24,214 nucleotides of DNA from CAZKUR01 sp964556005 (GCA_964556005.1 CAZKUR010000059.1:1-24214); one strand, 5' to 3'. Positions 1 through 7,139 are shown, counted from the stretch's first letter. Made by a program: numbers and translations. Notes: generated from the letters alone by a model not told the origin.

Positions 1-1220
1 GCCATTATTTCTACCATGGTATCTGCAGCTACATTTAAATGGAAACCATTAAATACGGCAGGGGGCGGATTAGTATCTTCGGTTGTTCCGATTAAACCAT
101 ACCATATTTGATATTGTGATAAAACTTGTTCCCAGCGCCAGGAGGCAAATGATACAAAAGGGTGATCGTTGATTAATACTGCATTGGGTCTTGTGTCATT
201 ACCTGCAAAAGAAGTGAATTGTGTTGGCGCGGCCCAGGTGCTGCCTCCATCAAAACTTTGAGTATAATAAATATCCGGTTGAGTATATCCCGGAAGAACC
301 GGGGTTGGATTAACCATGTAATAAATTAGCCATAAATTACCATTATCCTGCCTGAGAAGCCGCGGTTGATGTTCAGGCAATGTCGAACTAACAATTGGAG
401 TCGGCGATGACCAATTTGAACCTCCGTCTGTACTTGATATTAAGTAGATTTCCCAATTTCCGGTGCTGTTATCCTCGAATGCAGCAAGCAAAGTATTACC
501 ATAACCATTAGCAATCATTCCATAGTTTTGTGGTCCTGTGGCTGCATTTAATGTTTGCTCAGCGCTCCAGTTTTGCCCATCATCTGTGCTTGTCCGGCAA
601 TAAAGATCGTAATGTGTTGCTGGATCAAGACGGCTGTATAGTAACCATAGTTTGCCGTCCACAGTCTGGGAAACAGTTGTTCTAATATTATTTGCATCGT
701 TTGAGATGGAAATAAGTCCAGACCAGTTGAATCCGTTATCATCCGAATAAATCATCCATGTTCCATCATACTGATGCCAGACTATAATTACACGATTTGT
801 ATTGGTTCGTAAACCTGAAATATTTTGGCACCAATTTCCTGTTGTAATGGTAGTAGGAGCACCCCAGGTTAGTCCGCCATCAGTGCTATTAGCACATTTG
901 AGGCTATCGGACGCAACCCACACCATCAGAATTTGCCCGTTTGAAAGTTGGACAGGCAAAGATTCTTCATAATAATTATACGTGCTTTGATAAGGGAAAT
1001 GAATCGGTTCGGTTAAAGAAAATATCATAGGATATTGCCTTTTTATTTCTGTATTACTAAAATTTTTTCCAAAATATTTTTCAATATTCTTTGGCTTATG
1101 AAATTTGGAAATTTTTTCTGTTTTACCCTGAAAACGAATTATGTCACCGGTCTGAGCGGGTAAAGGACAAAATAGGAAAAAGATAATAAAAGGTGTCAAA
1201 AAAATCTTTAAAGTCTTCAT
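1..1220 (-). CDS. Secreted Asp-box (BNR/sialidase-fold) repeat protein, 3' end outside window
   Basis: The frame is open from the ATG at 1220 to the window edge (406 codons), so the C-terminus is missing. Residues 1-23 form a signal peptide (hydrophobic FLTPFIIFFLFCPL, then PAQ), so the product is probably exported. Five Asp-boxes of the S-x-D-x-G-x-x-W type are visible: STDGGLTW (112-119), SDDNGFNW (159-166), STDDGQNW (211-218), STDGGSNW (263-270) and SFDGGSTW (322-329). Their roughly 50-residue spacing is typical of a six-bladed beta-propeller of the sialidase/exo-alpha-sialidase superfamily. I see no sialidase catalytic Arg triad, so enzymatic activity is not claimed; many such proteins are surface or adhesin-like, often with a C-terminal sorting domain. 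A good SD (AGGAGGA) lies 5-6 nt before the ATG. A degenerate 5' copy of the same gene lies at 5562-5842. Confidence 0.85.
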   Translation of the reverse strand, partial: MKTLKIFLTPFIIFFLFCPLPAQTGDIIRFQGKTEKISKFHKPKNIEKYFGKNFSNTEIKRQYPMIFSLTEPIHFPYQSTYNYYEESLPVQLSNGQILMVWVASDSLKCANSTDGGLTWGAPTTITTGNWCQNISGLRTNTNRVIIVWHQYDGTWMIYSDDNGFNWSGLISISNDANNIRTTVSQTVDGKLWLLYSRLDPATHYDLYCRTSTDDGQNWSAEQTLNAATGPQNYGMIANGYGNTLLAAFEDNSTGNWEIYLISSTDGGSNWSSPTPIVSSTLPEHQPRLLRQDNGNLWLIYYMVNPTPVLPGYTQPDIYYTQSFDGGSTWAAPTQFTSFAGNDTRPNAVLINDHPFVSFASWRWEQVLSQYQIWYGLIGTTEDTNPPPAVFNGFHLNVAADTMVEIM

Positions 1221-1609
1221 GATGCATCCTCCTAATACTTTTTAATGAATATTTAATTCCGGGAAAAGATAAATCGACAACTAACCGACAACCTTTTTAT
1301 AAGCGTCTCAATAAACTGGGAACATTTCTTAATTAAAATATTTTGGGAAGCACAGCATCTCGGACTGTAATGAGAGAACCGCATCTCCTACGTTTCTCTG
1401 AAGTGTAGATTAAACTTGTATTAATTAATTGATAGAAGCAAGCTCTCTTGATAATAGTCTAATTTTGGTAATCACCAAGTAAAAAAATAATATTGAATTA
1501 AATGGAATAAATTGTAATAATAAAAAAAAACGATAAAAATTTTATGAAAGGCTTGAATTTAAAGTTAATAAATATCCAATATATCGGTAAGAAAATGAGA
1601 GGATAACTT
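1221..1609. other. Intergenic region between divergent gene and pseudogene
   Basis: A/T-rich spacer that must hold the promoter of the minus-strand Asp-box gene. The only structure I can point to is a weak imperfect inverted repeat (AGAGAA at 1373-1378 with TTCTCT at 1394-1399). No open frame with coding character was seen. Confidence 0.4.
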
Positions 1610-1976
1610 ATACAAATAAGCAATGAAGAATTAAATAAACTTAAAGAATTCGAGAAATCATTGTGGATTACCGAAAAACGATTTAATAAAAAATATTTAG
1701 ATAAAATTTTACCCCCTGACTTTTTTGAGTTTGGACGTTCGGGCCGTGTTTACACAAGAGAAAAAACTCTATCTTCACCAACTAAAAAAAATAATGTAAA
1801 TCTTTCTTTAAAAGATTTTAAAATTCATCCTATTAAAAAATGATGTCGTTTTAAGTATTTACATCAGCGAAGTTACTTCCGGCAAATTATTAATCAGCAA
1901 TAGAAATTCTCTCTGAATAAAAACTTCAAACGGATGGAAGCTAAAATTTCACCTGGGGACACCAGTTGATGAATAA
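1610..1976 (+). pseudogene. Decayed DUF4440 / SnoaL-like (NTF2-fold) protein gene
   Basis: Read with one frame correction, this encodes about 121 residues that look like a complete small NTF2-like protein of the DUF4440 type: LWITEKRFNKKYLDKI, then PDFFEFGRSGRVYTREKTL, LSLKDFKIHPI, VVLSIYISEVTSGKLL and finally GWKLKFHLGTPVDE before TAA at 1974. Three lesions break it. The codon where the start should be, after an SD-like GAGAGGA, is ATA at 1610. An extra A in the A6 run at 1835-1840 shifts the frame. A TGA at 1914 sits where the family has Trp (SLW). A TTG at 1661 could start a truncated 60-residue peptide, but this lacks the second half of the fold. Flanking genes show no such damage, so base-calling error is a poor explanation. 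Confidence 0.82.
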
Positions 1977-1998
1977 TCCAAAACTATATTATTGAAGG

Positions 1999-2261
1999 AT
2001 GTTCTTTTCGGTATTTAAAATTTATTTGAAATATTATTAGTGATTCTGGCGATTAATTATTTTAAAGAAATAATATTTTTTACAGATTTTATACGGAGGT
2101 TAAATCCAATAGTAACAGGTGGTTTATTAGGATTAAGCCTTCCAACATCAATAATAACGGGGGTGTACATACCTATAAATGCTATTTGAATATCAGGCGA
2201 AATTATAATAGGCATAAATACTTTACTGGCAGTTTGAGAAGCTGATTATTGAAATCGCTAA
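1999..2261 (+). pseudogene. Probable relic of a small membrane-protein gene
   Basis: Just after the DUF4440 relic an ATG at 1999, preceded by GAAGG, opens a short hydrophobic frame (MFFSVFKIYLKYY). A shift of frame near 2018 continues into a long stretch from 2019 to 2261 interrupted only by three TGA codons (2127-2240 region) before TAA at 2259. With those read as Trp, the peptide has two to three hydrophobic segments, including LFEILLVILAINYF and VTGGLLGLSLPTSIITGVYI. I do not recognise the family. The opposite strand of 2060-2250 is also open for about 60 codons, so the strand is uncertain. I favour the plus strand because of the membrane-like composition and the uniform TGA lesions. Confidence 0.3.
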
Positions 2262-2392
2262 TTAAATTTCTGATTGAGACTTCCGCTGCTGTTTTTTTCG
2301 CTTTTCTTTTCGCGTTTTGCCGCTTTTTTTTCTTTCATGGTTTTCTGCGGTTCCTTCTTCGATCCTTTTTTTGCATTCAGACCCTTGCTCAT
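2258..2392 (-). CDS. Small Lys-rich protein, 44 aa
   Basis: A short frame starts at ATG 2392 with an SD-like AAGGAG about 9 nt upstream and ends at TAG 2258. The product (44 residues, MSKGLNAKKGSKKEPQKTMK at the start) is extremely basic, with about 15 Lys/Arg, no hydrophobic core and low complexity, so it is probably disordered and nucleic-acid-associated or ribosome-associated. Tiny Lys-rich proteins with a similar 'MSKG...KKEP.KT.KEKKA' layout are, from memory, common in Bacteroidota, which makes this more than a chance frame. It lies 32 nt downstream of the 123-aa hypothetical gene on the same strand and is likely co-transcribed with it. Function unknown. Confidence 0.65.
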   Translation of the reverse strand: MSKGLNAKKGSKKEPQKTMKEKKAAKREKKSEKNSSGSLNQKFN

Positions 2393-2424
2393 TTTACTTT
2401 CTCCTTATATTATTCCGGGGACTA

Positions 2425-2796
2425 TTACTTCTTAACATAAAATTCGCCGCGCGTATATGCACGGTGAATTATAGATTTCTTCCTCCCGGTTTTATTATAA
2501 CCGTTTGATGTCATTATGGATGCAATCATAGCGCCGATAAACTGCTTGACCCTCCCGGTAAACTTGAAATTCTTGCGCTTCTTTGCCTCATTAAAGCATA
2601 ACTCCGCTACGCTGGTTACGGCCGGCATTCCGTATTCCGTTAGAACCATTGCCTGTATAAATGTTTCGGGTTTCATTACTATATCAAAAAGAAATTTTCC
2701 CTCGCCTTTCGCGAGTCCGGCAAATTGCGGATAAGCGTCAGTAAATTCCTTTAATTCGGGGATTTGAATTTTTTTTGAATAATTTTTTGTCTTCAT
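2425..2796 (-). CDS. Hypothetical protein, 123 aa
   Basis: The product is soluble, basic and mixed alpha-helical by composition, with no signal peptide or membrane segment. The middle (about residues 30-100: GEGKFLFDIVMKPETF, then FIGAMIASIMTSNGYNKTGR) is the best-formed part, and the C-terminus is rich in Lys/Arg and aromatic residues (HRAYTRGEFYVKK). I do not recognise a family. Codon composition resembles that of the neighbours and the frame has an ATG start, so I regard it as real. The SD is weak (GAGAG). A sigma70-like promoter lies immediately upstream (2812-2840), and a 44-aa Lys-rich gene follows 32 nt downstream. Confidence 0.6.
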   Translation of the reverse strand: MKTKNYSKKIQIPELKEFTDAYPQFAGLAKGEGKFLFDIVMKPETFIQAMVLTEYGMPAVTSVAELCFNEAKKRKNFKFTGRVKQFIGAMIASIMTSNGYNKTGRKKSIIHRAYTRGEFYVKK

Positions 2797-2811
2797 TTTT
2801 ACACTCTCTAA

Positions 2812-2840
2812 ATTATCAATTACACTATTGACACTTGCAA
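2812..2840 (-). promoter_or_regulatory. Candidate sigma70-type promoter for the 123-aa gene
   Basis: On the minus strand TTGCAA (2840-2835) and GATAAT (2817-2812) are separated by exactly 17 nt. This would place the transcript start about 10 nt before the ATG at 2796, giving a very short leader. Motif match only. Confidence 0.35.
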
Positions 2841-2978
2841 TATATGCAACTGAGTGCGGACATTCAATACATATTTAACTTATTAAATTAAACCTGCATG
2901 CATTAGTTAAAAGGCAACTTTAAATAGGTATTGCGATGAGAATAATAATTAAACAATAAATTTTTGTGTTGAGAATTC

Positions 2979-3839
2979 CTAACCTAAATAATCTCTGAGC
3001 CCATCTATTCTTTTTGAATTTCTTAATTTTATTAGAGCTTTATCTTTGATCTGTCTTATTCTTTCTCTTGTAAGATTAAATTTTTCACCTATTTCCTCCA
3101 GTGTAGCTTTTTGGCCTGTACCGATTCCGAAAGTAAGTCTTATAACATCTGCTTCTCTCTTATTGAGGATTGAAAGAATATTTTTAACCTCATTCTTAAG
3201 AGAATCATCCATTAAACCACGGTCGGGCATGGGTTGAAACTCATTGTAAAGGACGTCCATCAGTGTGGTTTTATTTTCATTGTTGTTTTTTAAGGGTGCA
3301 TCAACCGATACCTGGCGGCCGGAAATTTGAAGTATATTAAGCACTTCTTCCGAGGTAATACCTAAAATTTCAGCAAGCTCTTCCGCACTTGGTTTTCGTT
3401 CGTATTCCTGCTCCAAGTTTCTATAAGCTTTGCCGAGTTTCGTTAAATTTCCTACCTGATTAAGCGGAAGACGAACAACCCTGGATTGTTCGGCTATTGC
3501 AGAAGTAATTCCCTGCCTTATCCACCAGACTGCATAAGAGATAAATTTAAATCCTCTTGTTTCATCAAACCGCCGAGCGGCTTTAACCAAACCGACGTTT
3601 CCCTCATTTATTAAATCACCGAGTGAAAGTCCCTGATTCTGGTACATTTTAGCAACGGAAACGACAAATCTCAAATTAGCATTTACTAATCTTTTCTGCG
3701 CATCGAGATCACCATTCCTGATCTTTACCGCTAATTCAATTTCTTCTTCCGAGCTTAAAAGTTGAAACTTTCCAATTTCCACAAAATATTGATCTATAGA
3801 TTTATTTTCATTGTTTGTCAACTGCTTTGTTAATTTCAC
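2979..3839 (-). CDS. rpoD: RNA polymerase sigma factor, RpoD/SigA type (sigma70 group 1 or 2)
   Basis: The 286-residue product directs RNA polymerase to promoters. It has the short layout usual for Bacteroidota sigma factors, with no region 1.1. Region 1.2 is SIDQYFVEIGKFQLLSSEEE (about 14-33). Region 2 has NLRFVVSVAKMYQNQGL and LINEGNVGLVKAARRFD, then FISYAVWWIRQGITSAIAEQ, the core-binding and -10 recognition helices. Region 3 is about 130-190, and region 4.2 is the C-terminal helix-turn-helix (TLEEIGEKFNLTRERIRQIK). The start is GTG at 3839 with AGG 6 nt upstream. The -10 recognition helix reads QGITSAIAEQSR, where the FCB primary sigmas I remember read closer to QSILQALAEQSR. It could therefore be a second, group 2 sigma rather than the primary one, and the symbol is tentative. 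Confidence 0.9.
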   Translation of the reverse strand: MKLTKQLTNNENKSIDQYFVEIGKFQLLSSEEEIELAVKIRNGDLDAQKRLVNANLRFVVSVAKMYQNQGLSLGDLINEGNVGLVKAARRFDETRGFKFISYAVWWIRQGITSAIAEQSRVVRLPLNQVGNLTKLGKAYRNLEQEYERKPSAEELAEILGITSEEVLNILQISGRQVSVDAPLKNNNENKTTLMDVLYNEFQPMPDRGLMDDSLKNEVKNILSILNKREADVIRLTFGIGTGQKATLEEIGEKFNLTRERIRQIKDKALIKLRNSKRIDGLRDYLG

Positions 3840-4245
3840 TTTTAACCTATAGTTATTATAAAAAATATAAATTAGCCGATTTTTTATTTCATTATCAAAT
3901 TGGAAAATAAGGCTAAGCCGCTTGAAATCCTATTTTCAAAAAATCAAAATTGAATATCATGAAGTAATAAATGATTATCGATTAATGGTGTTGAACATCA
4001 AATAATGCAATTGTATCAATAGCTTAAAAAGGCTTGTAACTGAATGTTAATTAACTTAATTTGCATATGTCCTACAAAATAAAACGTAGATAAGAGATAT
4101 ACTTCTTATAGTACCCCTCTTTTAATCATAACTTTATTTGGAAAGGCAATAATACCGGCCGGATTTAACCTGTCTAAAGTTAAATAATATAATTTACTGA
4201 GGCCGGCCATTTAATTATTTTCATTCAATTCATAAGGAGAAAAAA
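3840..4245. other. Divergent intergenic region with paired GC palindromes in the RRM gene leader
   Basis: This 406-nt A/T-rich spacer separates the sigma factor gene (minus) from the first RRM gene (plus). Two 8-bp GC-only palindromes stand out: CCGGCCGG at 4155-4162 and GGCCGGCC at 4201-4208, the second about 37 nt before the ATG. They can pair with each other across a 38-nt loop, or could be a double protein-binding site. AAGGAGAAAAAA just before 4246 is a strong SD. No convincing small gene was seen. Confidence 0.45.
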
Positions 4246-4527
4246 ATGAATATCTATGTTGGCAATTTAGCCTCAGATGTAAAAGATGACGAACTGAAAA
4301 CTCTTTTTTCCCAGCATGGCAGGGTGGACAGCGTTAAAATTGTACGCGATATGTTCAGCCAAACATCAAAGGGATTCGGTTTTGTTGAAATGCCTGGAAG
4401 AGCCGAAGCTGAAAAAGCATTATCTGCACTTAACACATATGAACTCAAAGGAAAGAAGCTTGTTGTTAACGAAGCAAGACCTAAAAAGGAAAGAGGCAGC
4501 GGCGGCGGAAGAAGAAGGTCATACTGA
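4246..4527 (+). CDS. RNA-binding protein with a single RRM domain (copy 1)
   Basis: The 93-residue product is one RNA-recognition motif plus a short basic tail. RNP2 is IYVGNL (residues 3-8) and RNP1 is KGFGFVEM (about 43-50), both with the aromatic residues that stack on RNA bases. The tail GSGGGRRRSY is Gly/Arg-rich. Such small RRM proteins are common in cyanobacteria and the Bacteroidota/Ignavibacteria, where they are thought to be RNA chaperones, often cold-induced; induction is not shown here. A strong SD precedes the ATG. A close paralogue follows 170 nt downstream, so this is a tandem duplication. Confidence 0.93.
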   Translation: MNIYVGNLASDVKDDELKTLFSQHGRVDSVKIVRDMFSQTSKGFGFVEMPGRAEAEKALSALNTYELKGKKLVVNEARPKKERGSGGGRRRSY

Positions 4528-4569
4528 GCTTCCTGTTAAATTTTTGGGAGGTTGTTAATTAAGGCTAAA

Positions 4570-4610
4570 ATTTATATGCCGTCTGCCGGATGGGCAGACC
4601 GGATATAAAT
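4570..4610 (+). terminator. Long hairpin between the two RRM genes
   Basis: An 18-bp arm (4570-4587) pairs with 4592-4609 around a short GGAT loop. Two positions are mismatched, and the core is CGTCTGCC against GGGCAGAC. No U-run follows directly (CTTATGAGACAATC comes first), so it is not a classic intrinsic terminator. It may attenuate transcription between the RRM genes or protect the 3' end of the upstream message. Confidence 0.55.
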
Positions 4611-4697
4611 CTTATGAGACAATCTCTTTTTATTTCACATTGTTCAAATTCTGATTTTACAATCGGAATTTGATAATAAATTAACAAGGAGTGATGT

Positions 4698-4994
4698 GTG
4701 AAAATATTTGTGGGAAATTTATCTCAAGAAGTAGAAGAGGAAGAACTTAATGTCCTTTTTTCAGAGCATGGGAGCGTGAGTAATGTTAAAATTGTCCGGG
4801 ATATTGCGAGCCAAATATCAAGGGGTTTCGGATTTGTGGAGATGCCAAGAAAAGTTGACGCAAAAAAGGCATTAAAAACTTTAAACGAATTGGAATTCAA
4901 GGGCCAAAAAATTGTTGTTAATGAAGCTAAGCAGGAACACGATAGGAAAAGTGCCGGTAATAAAAAAAATTTCAGCGGCGGCAGAAGAAGATAA
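4698..4994 (+). CDS. RNA-binding protein with a single RRM domain (copy 2)
   Basis: The 98-residue paralogue of the preceding gene shares the same layout: RNP2 IFVGNL (residues 3-8), RNP1 RGFGFVEM (about 43-50) and a basic Gly/Arg tail ending FSGGRRR. The GTG at 4698 is chosen as start because AAGGAG lies 6 nt upstream and the product then aligns residue for residue with copy 1; the ATG at 4694 is out of frame. The middle and tail have diverged more than the RNP motifs (SQEVEEEELNVLF against ASDVKDDELKTLF), so the duplication is not recent. Confidence 0.92.
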   Translation: MKIFVGNLSQEVEEEELNVLFSEHGSVSNVKIVRDIASQISRGFGFVEMPRKVDAKKALKTLNELEFKGQKIVVNEAKQEHDRKSAGNKKNFSGGRRR

Positions 4995-5023
4995 CAAATA
5001 ATTCTCCATAAACATTTTTATAC

Positions 5024-5050
5024 AGCAGTAATGCTGCTTTCTTTCATATT
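5024..5050 (+). terminator. Possible weak intrinsic terminator after the RRM pair
   Basis: AGCAG (5024-5028) and CTGCT (5033-5037) form a 5-bp stem with a 5-nt loop, 30 nt after the second RRM gene. The tail is T-rich (TTCTTTCATATTTTT). The stem is short, so this is tentative. Confidence 0.4.
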
Positions 5051-5445
5051 TTTATAAAGGATATGAATTACTCGAAAAAAATTACCTTCCTTCCAAACAT
5101 AAGTAGTGCCCATTCATTTCATAGATATACTCCTTCTTTATTAAAATCTTAAACATTTAAATATATTTAGAAGCGTAAAAAATCTTATAAAAATTTTTAC
5201 CGGAATAAATATTTCTATTGAGAATTTAAGAATATAATTTTATGTTATTTCTGGATCTTATGAAGATTTGGGTTTTACAAATTTTATTTAATATTCATGT
5301 TCCGATATTATCGTACGTTATTATTAGGGGAGGTAATTATAATCATCAATTGTTTATACCGGGAATTGACCCTCCATACTCGTTCTCCTATTAAAAATTA
5401 TTATTTCTATTATTGCTTAAATTACCCTTTGAATAAAAGGAAGAA
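5051..5445. other. A/T-rich intergenic region
   Basis: I see no intact gene here. On the minus strand an SD-like AAGGAG precedes an ATG near 5123 followed at once by TGA. On the plus strand GGGGAGG at 5328-5334 has no start codon at normal spacing. Both could be remnants of lost genes, but neither is supported by a recognisable peptide. Confidence 0.3.
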
Positions 5446-5562
5446 ATGTTTTGTTTAAAACAAATCCAATTTTTTTAAAGCTTTTTGTTTATTTTATTCT
5501 TGTCGATTTTCAATACACTTATAAATGCACAGTATAAAACCGGAATAATTCAAACCGAAAAC
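5446..5562 (+). pseudogene. Relic of the 5' end of a secreted-protein gene
   Basis: An SD-like AAAGGAAG precedes the ATG at 5446. The single frame reads MFCLKQIQFF, a TAA at 5476, then SFLFILFLSIFNTLINAQYK, which is a good signal-peptide core with an AQ cleavage site, then TGIIQTENG and a TAG. Read through the first stop it is a plausible 31-residue signal peptide plus mature start. Further stops follow, and the frame then meets the minus-strand Asp-box relic starting at 5562, so only the 5' stub survives. The family is unknown. Confidence 0.42.
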
Positions 5563-5842
5563 GGTTAGATAAAAACAAGTAAAGATTTCTCATAAAATTG
5601 GTATGGACCCCTTTAAGGGAAATAATCCGGTTCAGTTAAGGTAAGAATTGCAGTATTATCTTTTCAATCCTTTATAGTGCTGAAATTTTTCCCGATATAT
5701 GTCCCGGTTTTACCAGGTTTATTAATGTACGAACTTAATTCATGCTTATCCTGGTACCGGTTCGTTTCCAGTATTAGTACCGGCAAAGAATATAAAATTA
5801 AAAAATAACAAACAGTGTTAAAAAAATAATTTAAGTCTTCAT
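5562..5842 (-). pseudogene. Degenerate 5' fragment of an Asp-box protein gene (paralogue of 1-1220)
   Basis: Read from 5842 on the minus strand, the sequence parallels the first about 95 codons of the intact gene at 1-1220. The leader GTATTAGGAG is identical. MKT-stop-IIFLTLFVIF matches MKTLKIFLTPFIIFF. Further in, YIGKNFSTIKD matches YFGKNFSNTEI, LTLTEPDYFP matches FSLTEPIHFP, and YQFYEKSLLV matches YNYYEESLPV. Several TAA/TGA codons and frame slips interrupt it, and no Asp-box remains. The match ends near 5562 at the codons equivalent to LSNG. This is an old duplicate truncated before the propeller domain. Confidence 0.75.
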
Positions 5843-5869
5843 CATGCGTTCTCCTAATACGATTATAAA

Positions 5870-7024
5870 ATGAAAATCAAATCCATACCAAAACAAGTAG
5901 TTATTCTCGGGCTTGTCAGCCTTTTCACCGACATTGCCAGTGAAATGCTTTACCCGATTACCCCGATATTTTTAACCGTGGTGCTCGGTTCTTCAATGGC
6001 GGTTGTCGGAATCATTGAAGGAATTGCTGAAATAACCGCAGGTTTCTTAAAAGGCTATTTCGGTAATCTTTCAGATAAGCTGGGGAAAAGATCTATTTTC
6101 GTTGTTTTGGGATATTCACTTTCTGCATTATCAAAACCACTTCCGGGCTTATTTCCGCATATTTCGACTGTGCTGGTTTCAAGAACAAGCGATAGAGTTG
6201 GGAAAGGAATCAGGACAGCGCCAAGAGATGCACTGCTTGCAAGCTATGCTTCAGGTAACACCGGAGCAATTTTCGGGTTTCACCGTGCAATGGATACTCT
6301 CGGTGCGGCAATAGGTCCGATCACCGCATTGGTGCTTTTATATTTTTATCCGAATGATTATACGCTAATTTTTTTAGTCGCTTTTATTCCGTCGGTAATT
6401 GCCGTTTCTTTTACTTTTATAATTAAAGATAAACCCGTTCATAAAGAGAAAAGAATTAAAACCGGTTATATAAAATTTTGGAAAGGAGCTTCGAAGAAAT
6501 ACAAGGTATTCGTATTACTTATTACTCTTTTTTCAATTGTAAACAGCAGCGATGTTTTTTTGATTTTAAAATCACAAAACATTTCAAAATCATCAACTAT
6601 CGCTATCCTCGGTTACATTTTTTACAATTTTATTTACGCCGGTTCATCCTACCCAATCGGTCAATATTCCGATAAAGCCGGGAAGGAAAAAATATATATT
6701 ATAGGACTCTTTATTTTTTCATTTGTTTATCTTGGATTTGCTTTGTTTCCAAGCTTTATTTTTCTCTGGATACTATTTGCATTTTACGGGATATATGCTT
6801 CATGTACCGAAGGCGTTACAAAAGCTCTTGTTTCGGATTTAATACCGGATGAAAACAGGGGCTCAGGCATAGGATTGATTACAATGTTGAGCAGTCTCGC
6901 AATGATGTTCGGTTCATTTTTAACCGGAATATTATGGGATAAATTCGGTTCCGAAGTGCCGTTTCTGATATCTTCGATAGTAAGTTTTTTAGTTGCCGTG
7001 ATATTTATTTTTTATGAAAAATAG
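5870..7024 (+). CDS. Major facilitator superfamily (MFS) transporter
   Basis: The 384-residue product is an integral inner-membrane protein with about 11-12 hydrophobic segments in the two-bundle MFS layout. The N-terminal half carries LVSLFTDIASEMLYPITPIF and the loop 2-3 region GYFGNLSDKLGKRSIFV, the MFS signature (G-x3-D-x2-G-x-R/K). SRTSDRVGKGIRTAPRDALL is typical of a bacterial MFS subgroup with unassigned substrate. A second signature-like loop (GQYSDKAGKEKIY) opens the C-terminal half. The substrate cannot be inferred. No SD is visible; TATAAA abuts the ATG, and the start lies only 27 nt from the divergent pseudogene start. A terminator follows at 7140. Confidence 0.88.
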   Translation: MKIKSIPKQVVILGLVSLFTDIASEMLYPITPIFLTVVLGSSMAVVGIIEGIAEITAGFLKGYFGNLSDKLGKRSIFVVLGYSLSALSKPLPGLFPHISTVLVSRTSDRVGKGIRTAPRDALLASYASGNTGAIFGFHRAMDTLGAAIGPITALVLLYFYPNDYTLIFLVAFIPSVIAVSFTFIIKDKPVHKEKRIKTGYIKFWKGASKKYKVFVLLITLFSIVNSSDVFLILKSQNISKSSTIAILGYIFYNFIYAGSSYPIGQYSDKAGKEKIYIIGLFIFSFVYLGFALFPSFIFLWILFAFYGIYASCTEGVTKALVSDLIPDENRGSGIGLITMLSSLAMMFGSFLTGILWDKFGSEVPFLISSIVSFLVAVIFIFYEK

Positions 7025-7139
7025 AAACATTTTATTAACACAGAATAAATATTTCCTTTACTTGTATGAAATGATTTCCTTATTTTTGTAATTAATTATT
7101 ATCGGGTCGATGGTAAGGGTGTAAAAATTTTATAAGCGA

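Noticed and set aside
3860..3920. Hairpin TTAGCC ... GGCTAA upstream of the sigma factor gene
   Set aside because: Long A/T-rich loop and short stem; not distinguishable from chance.
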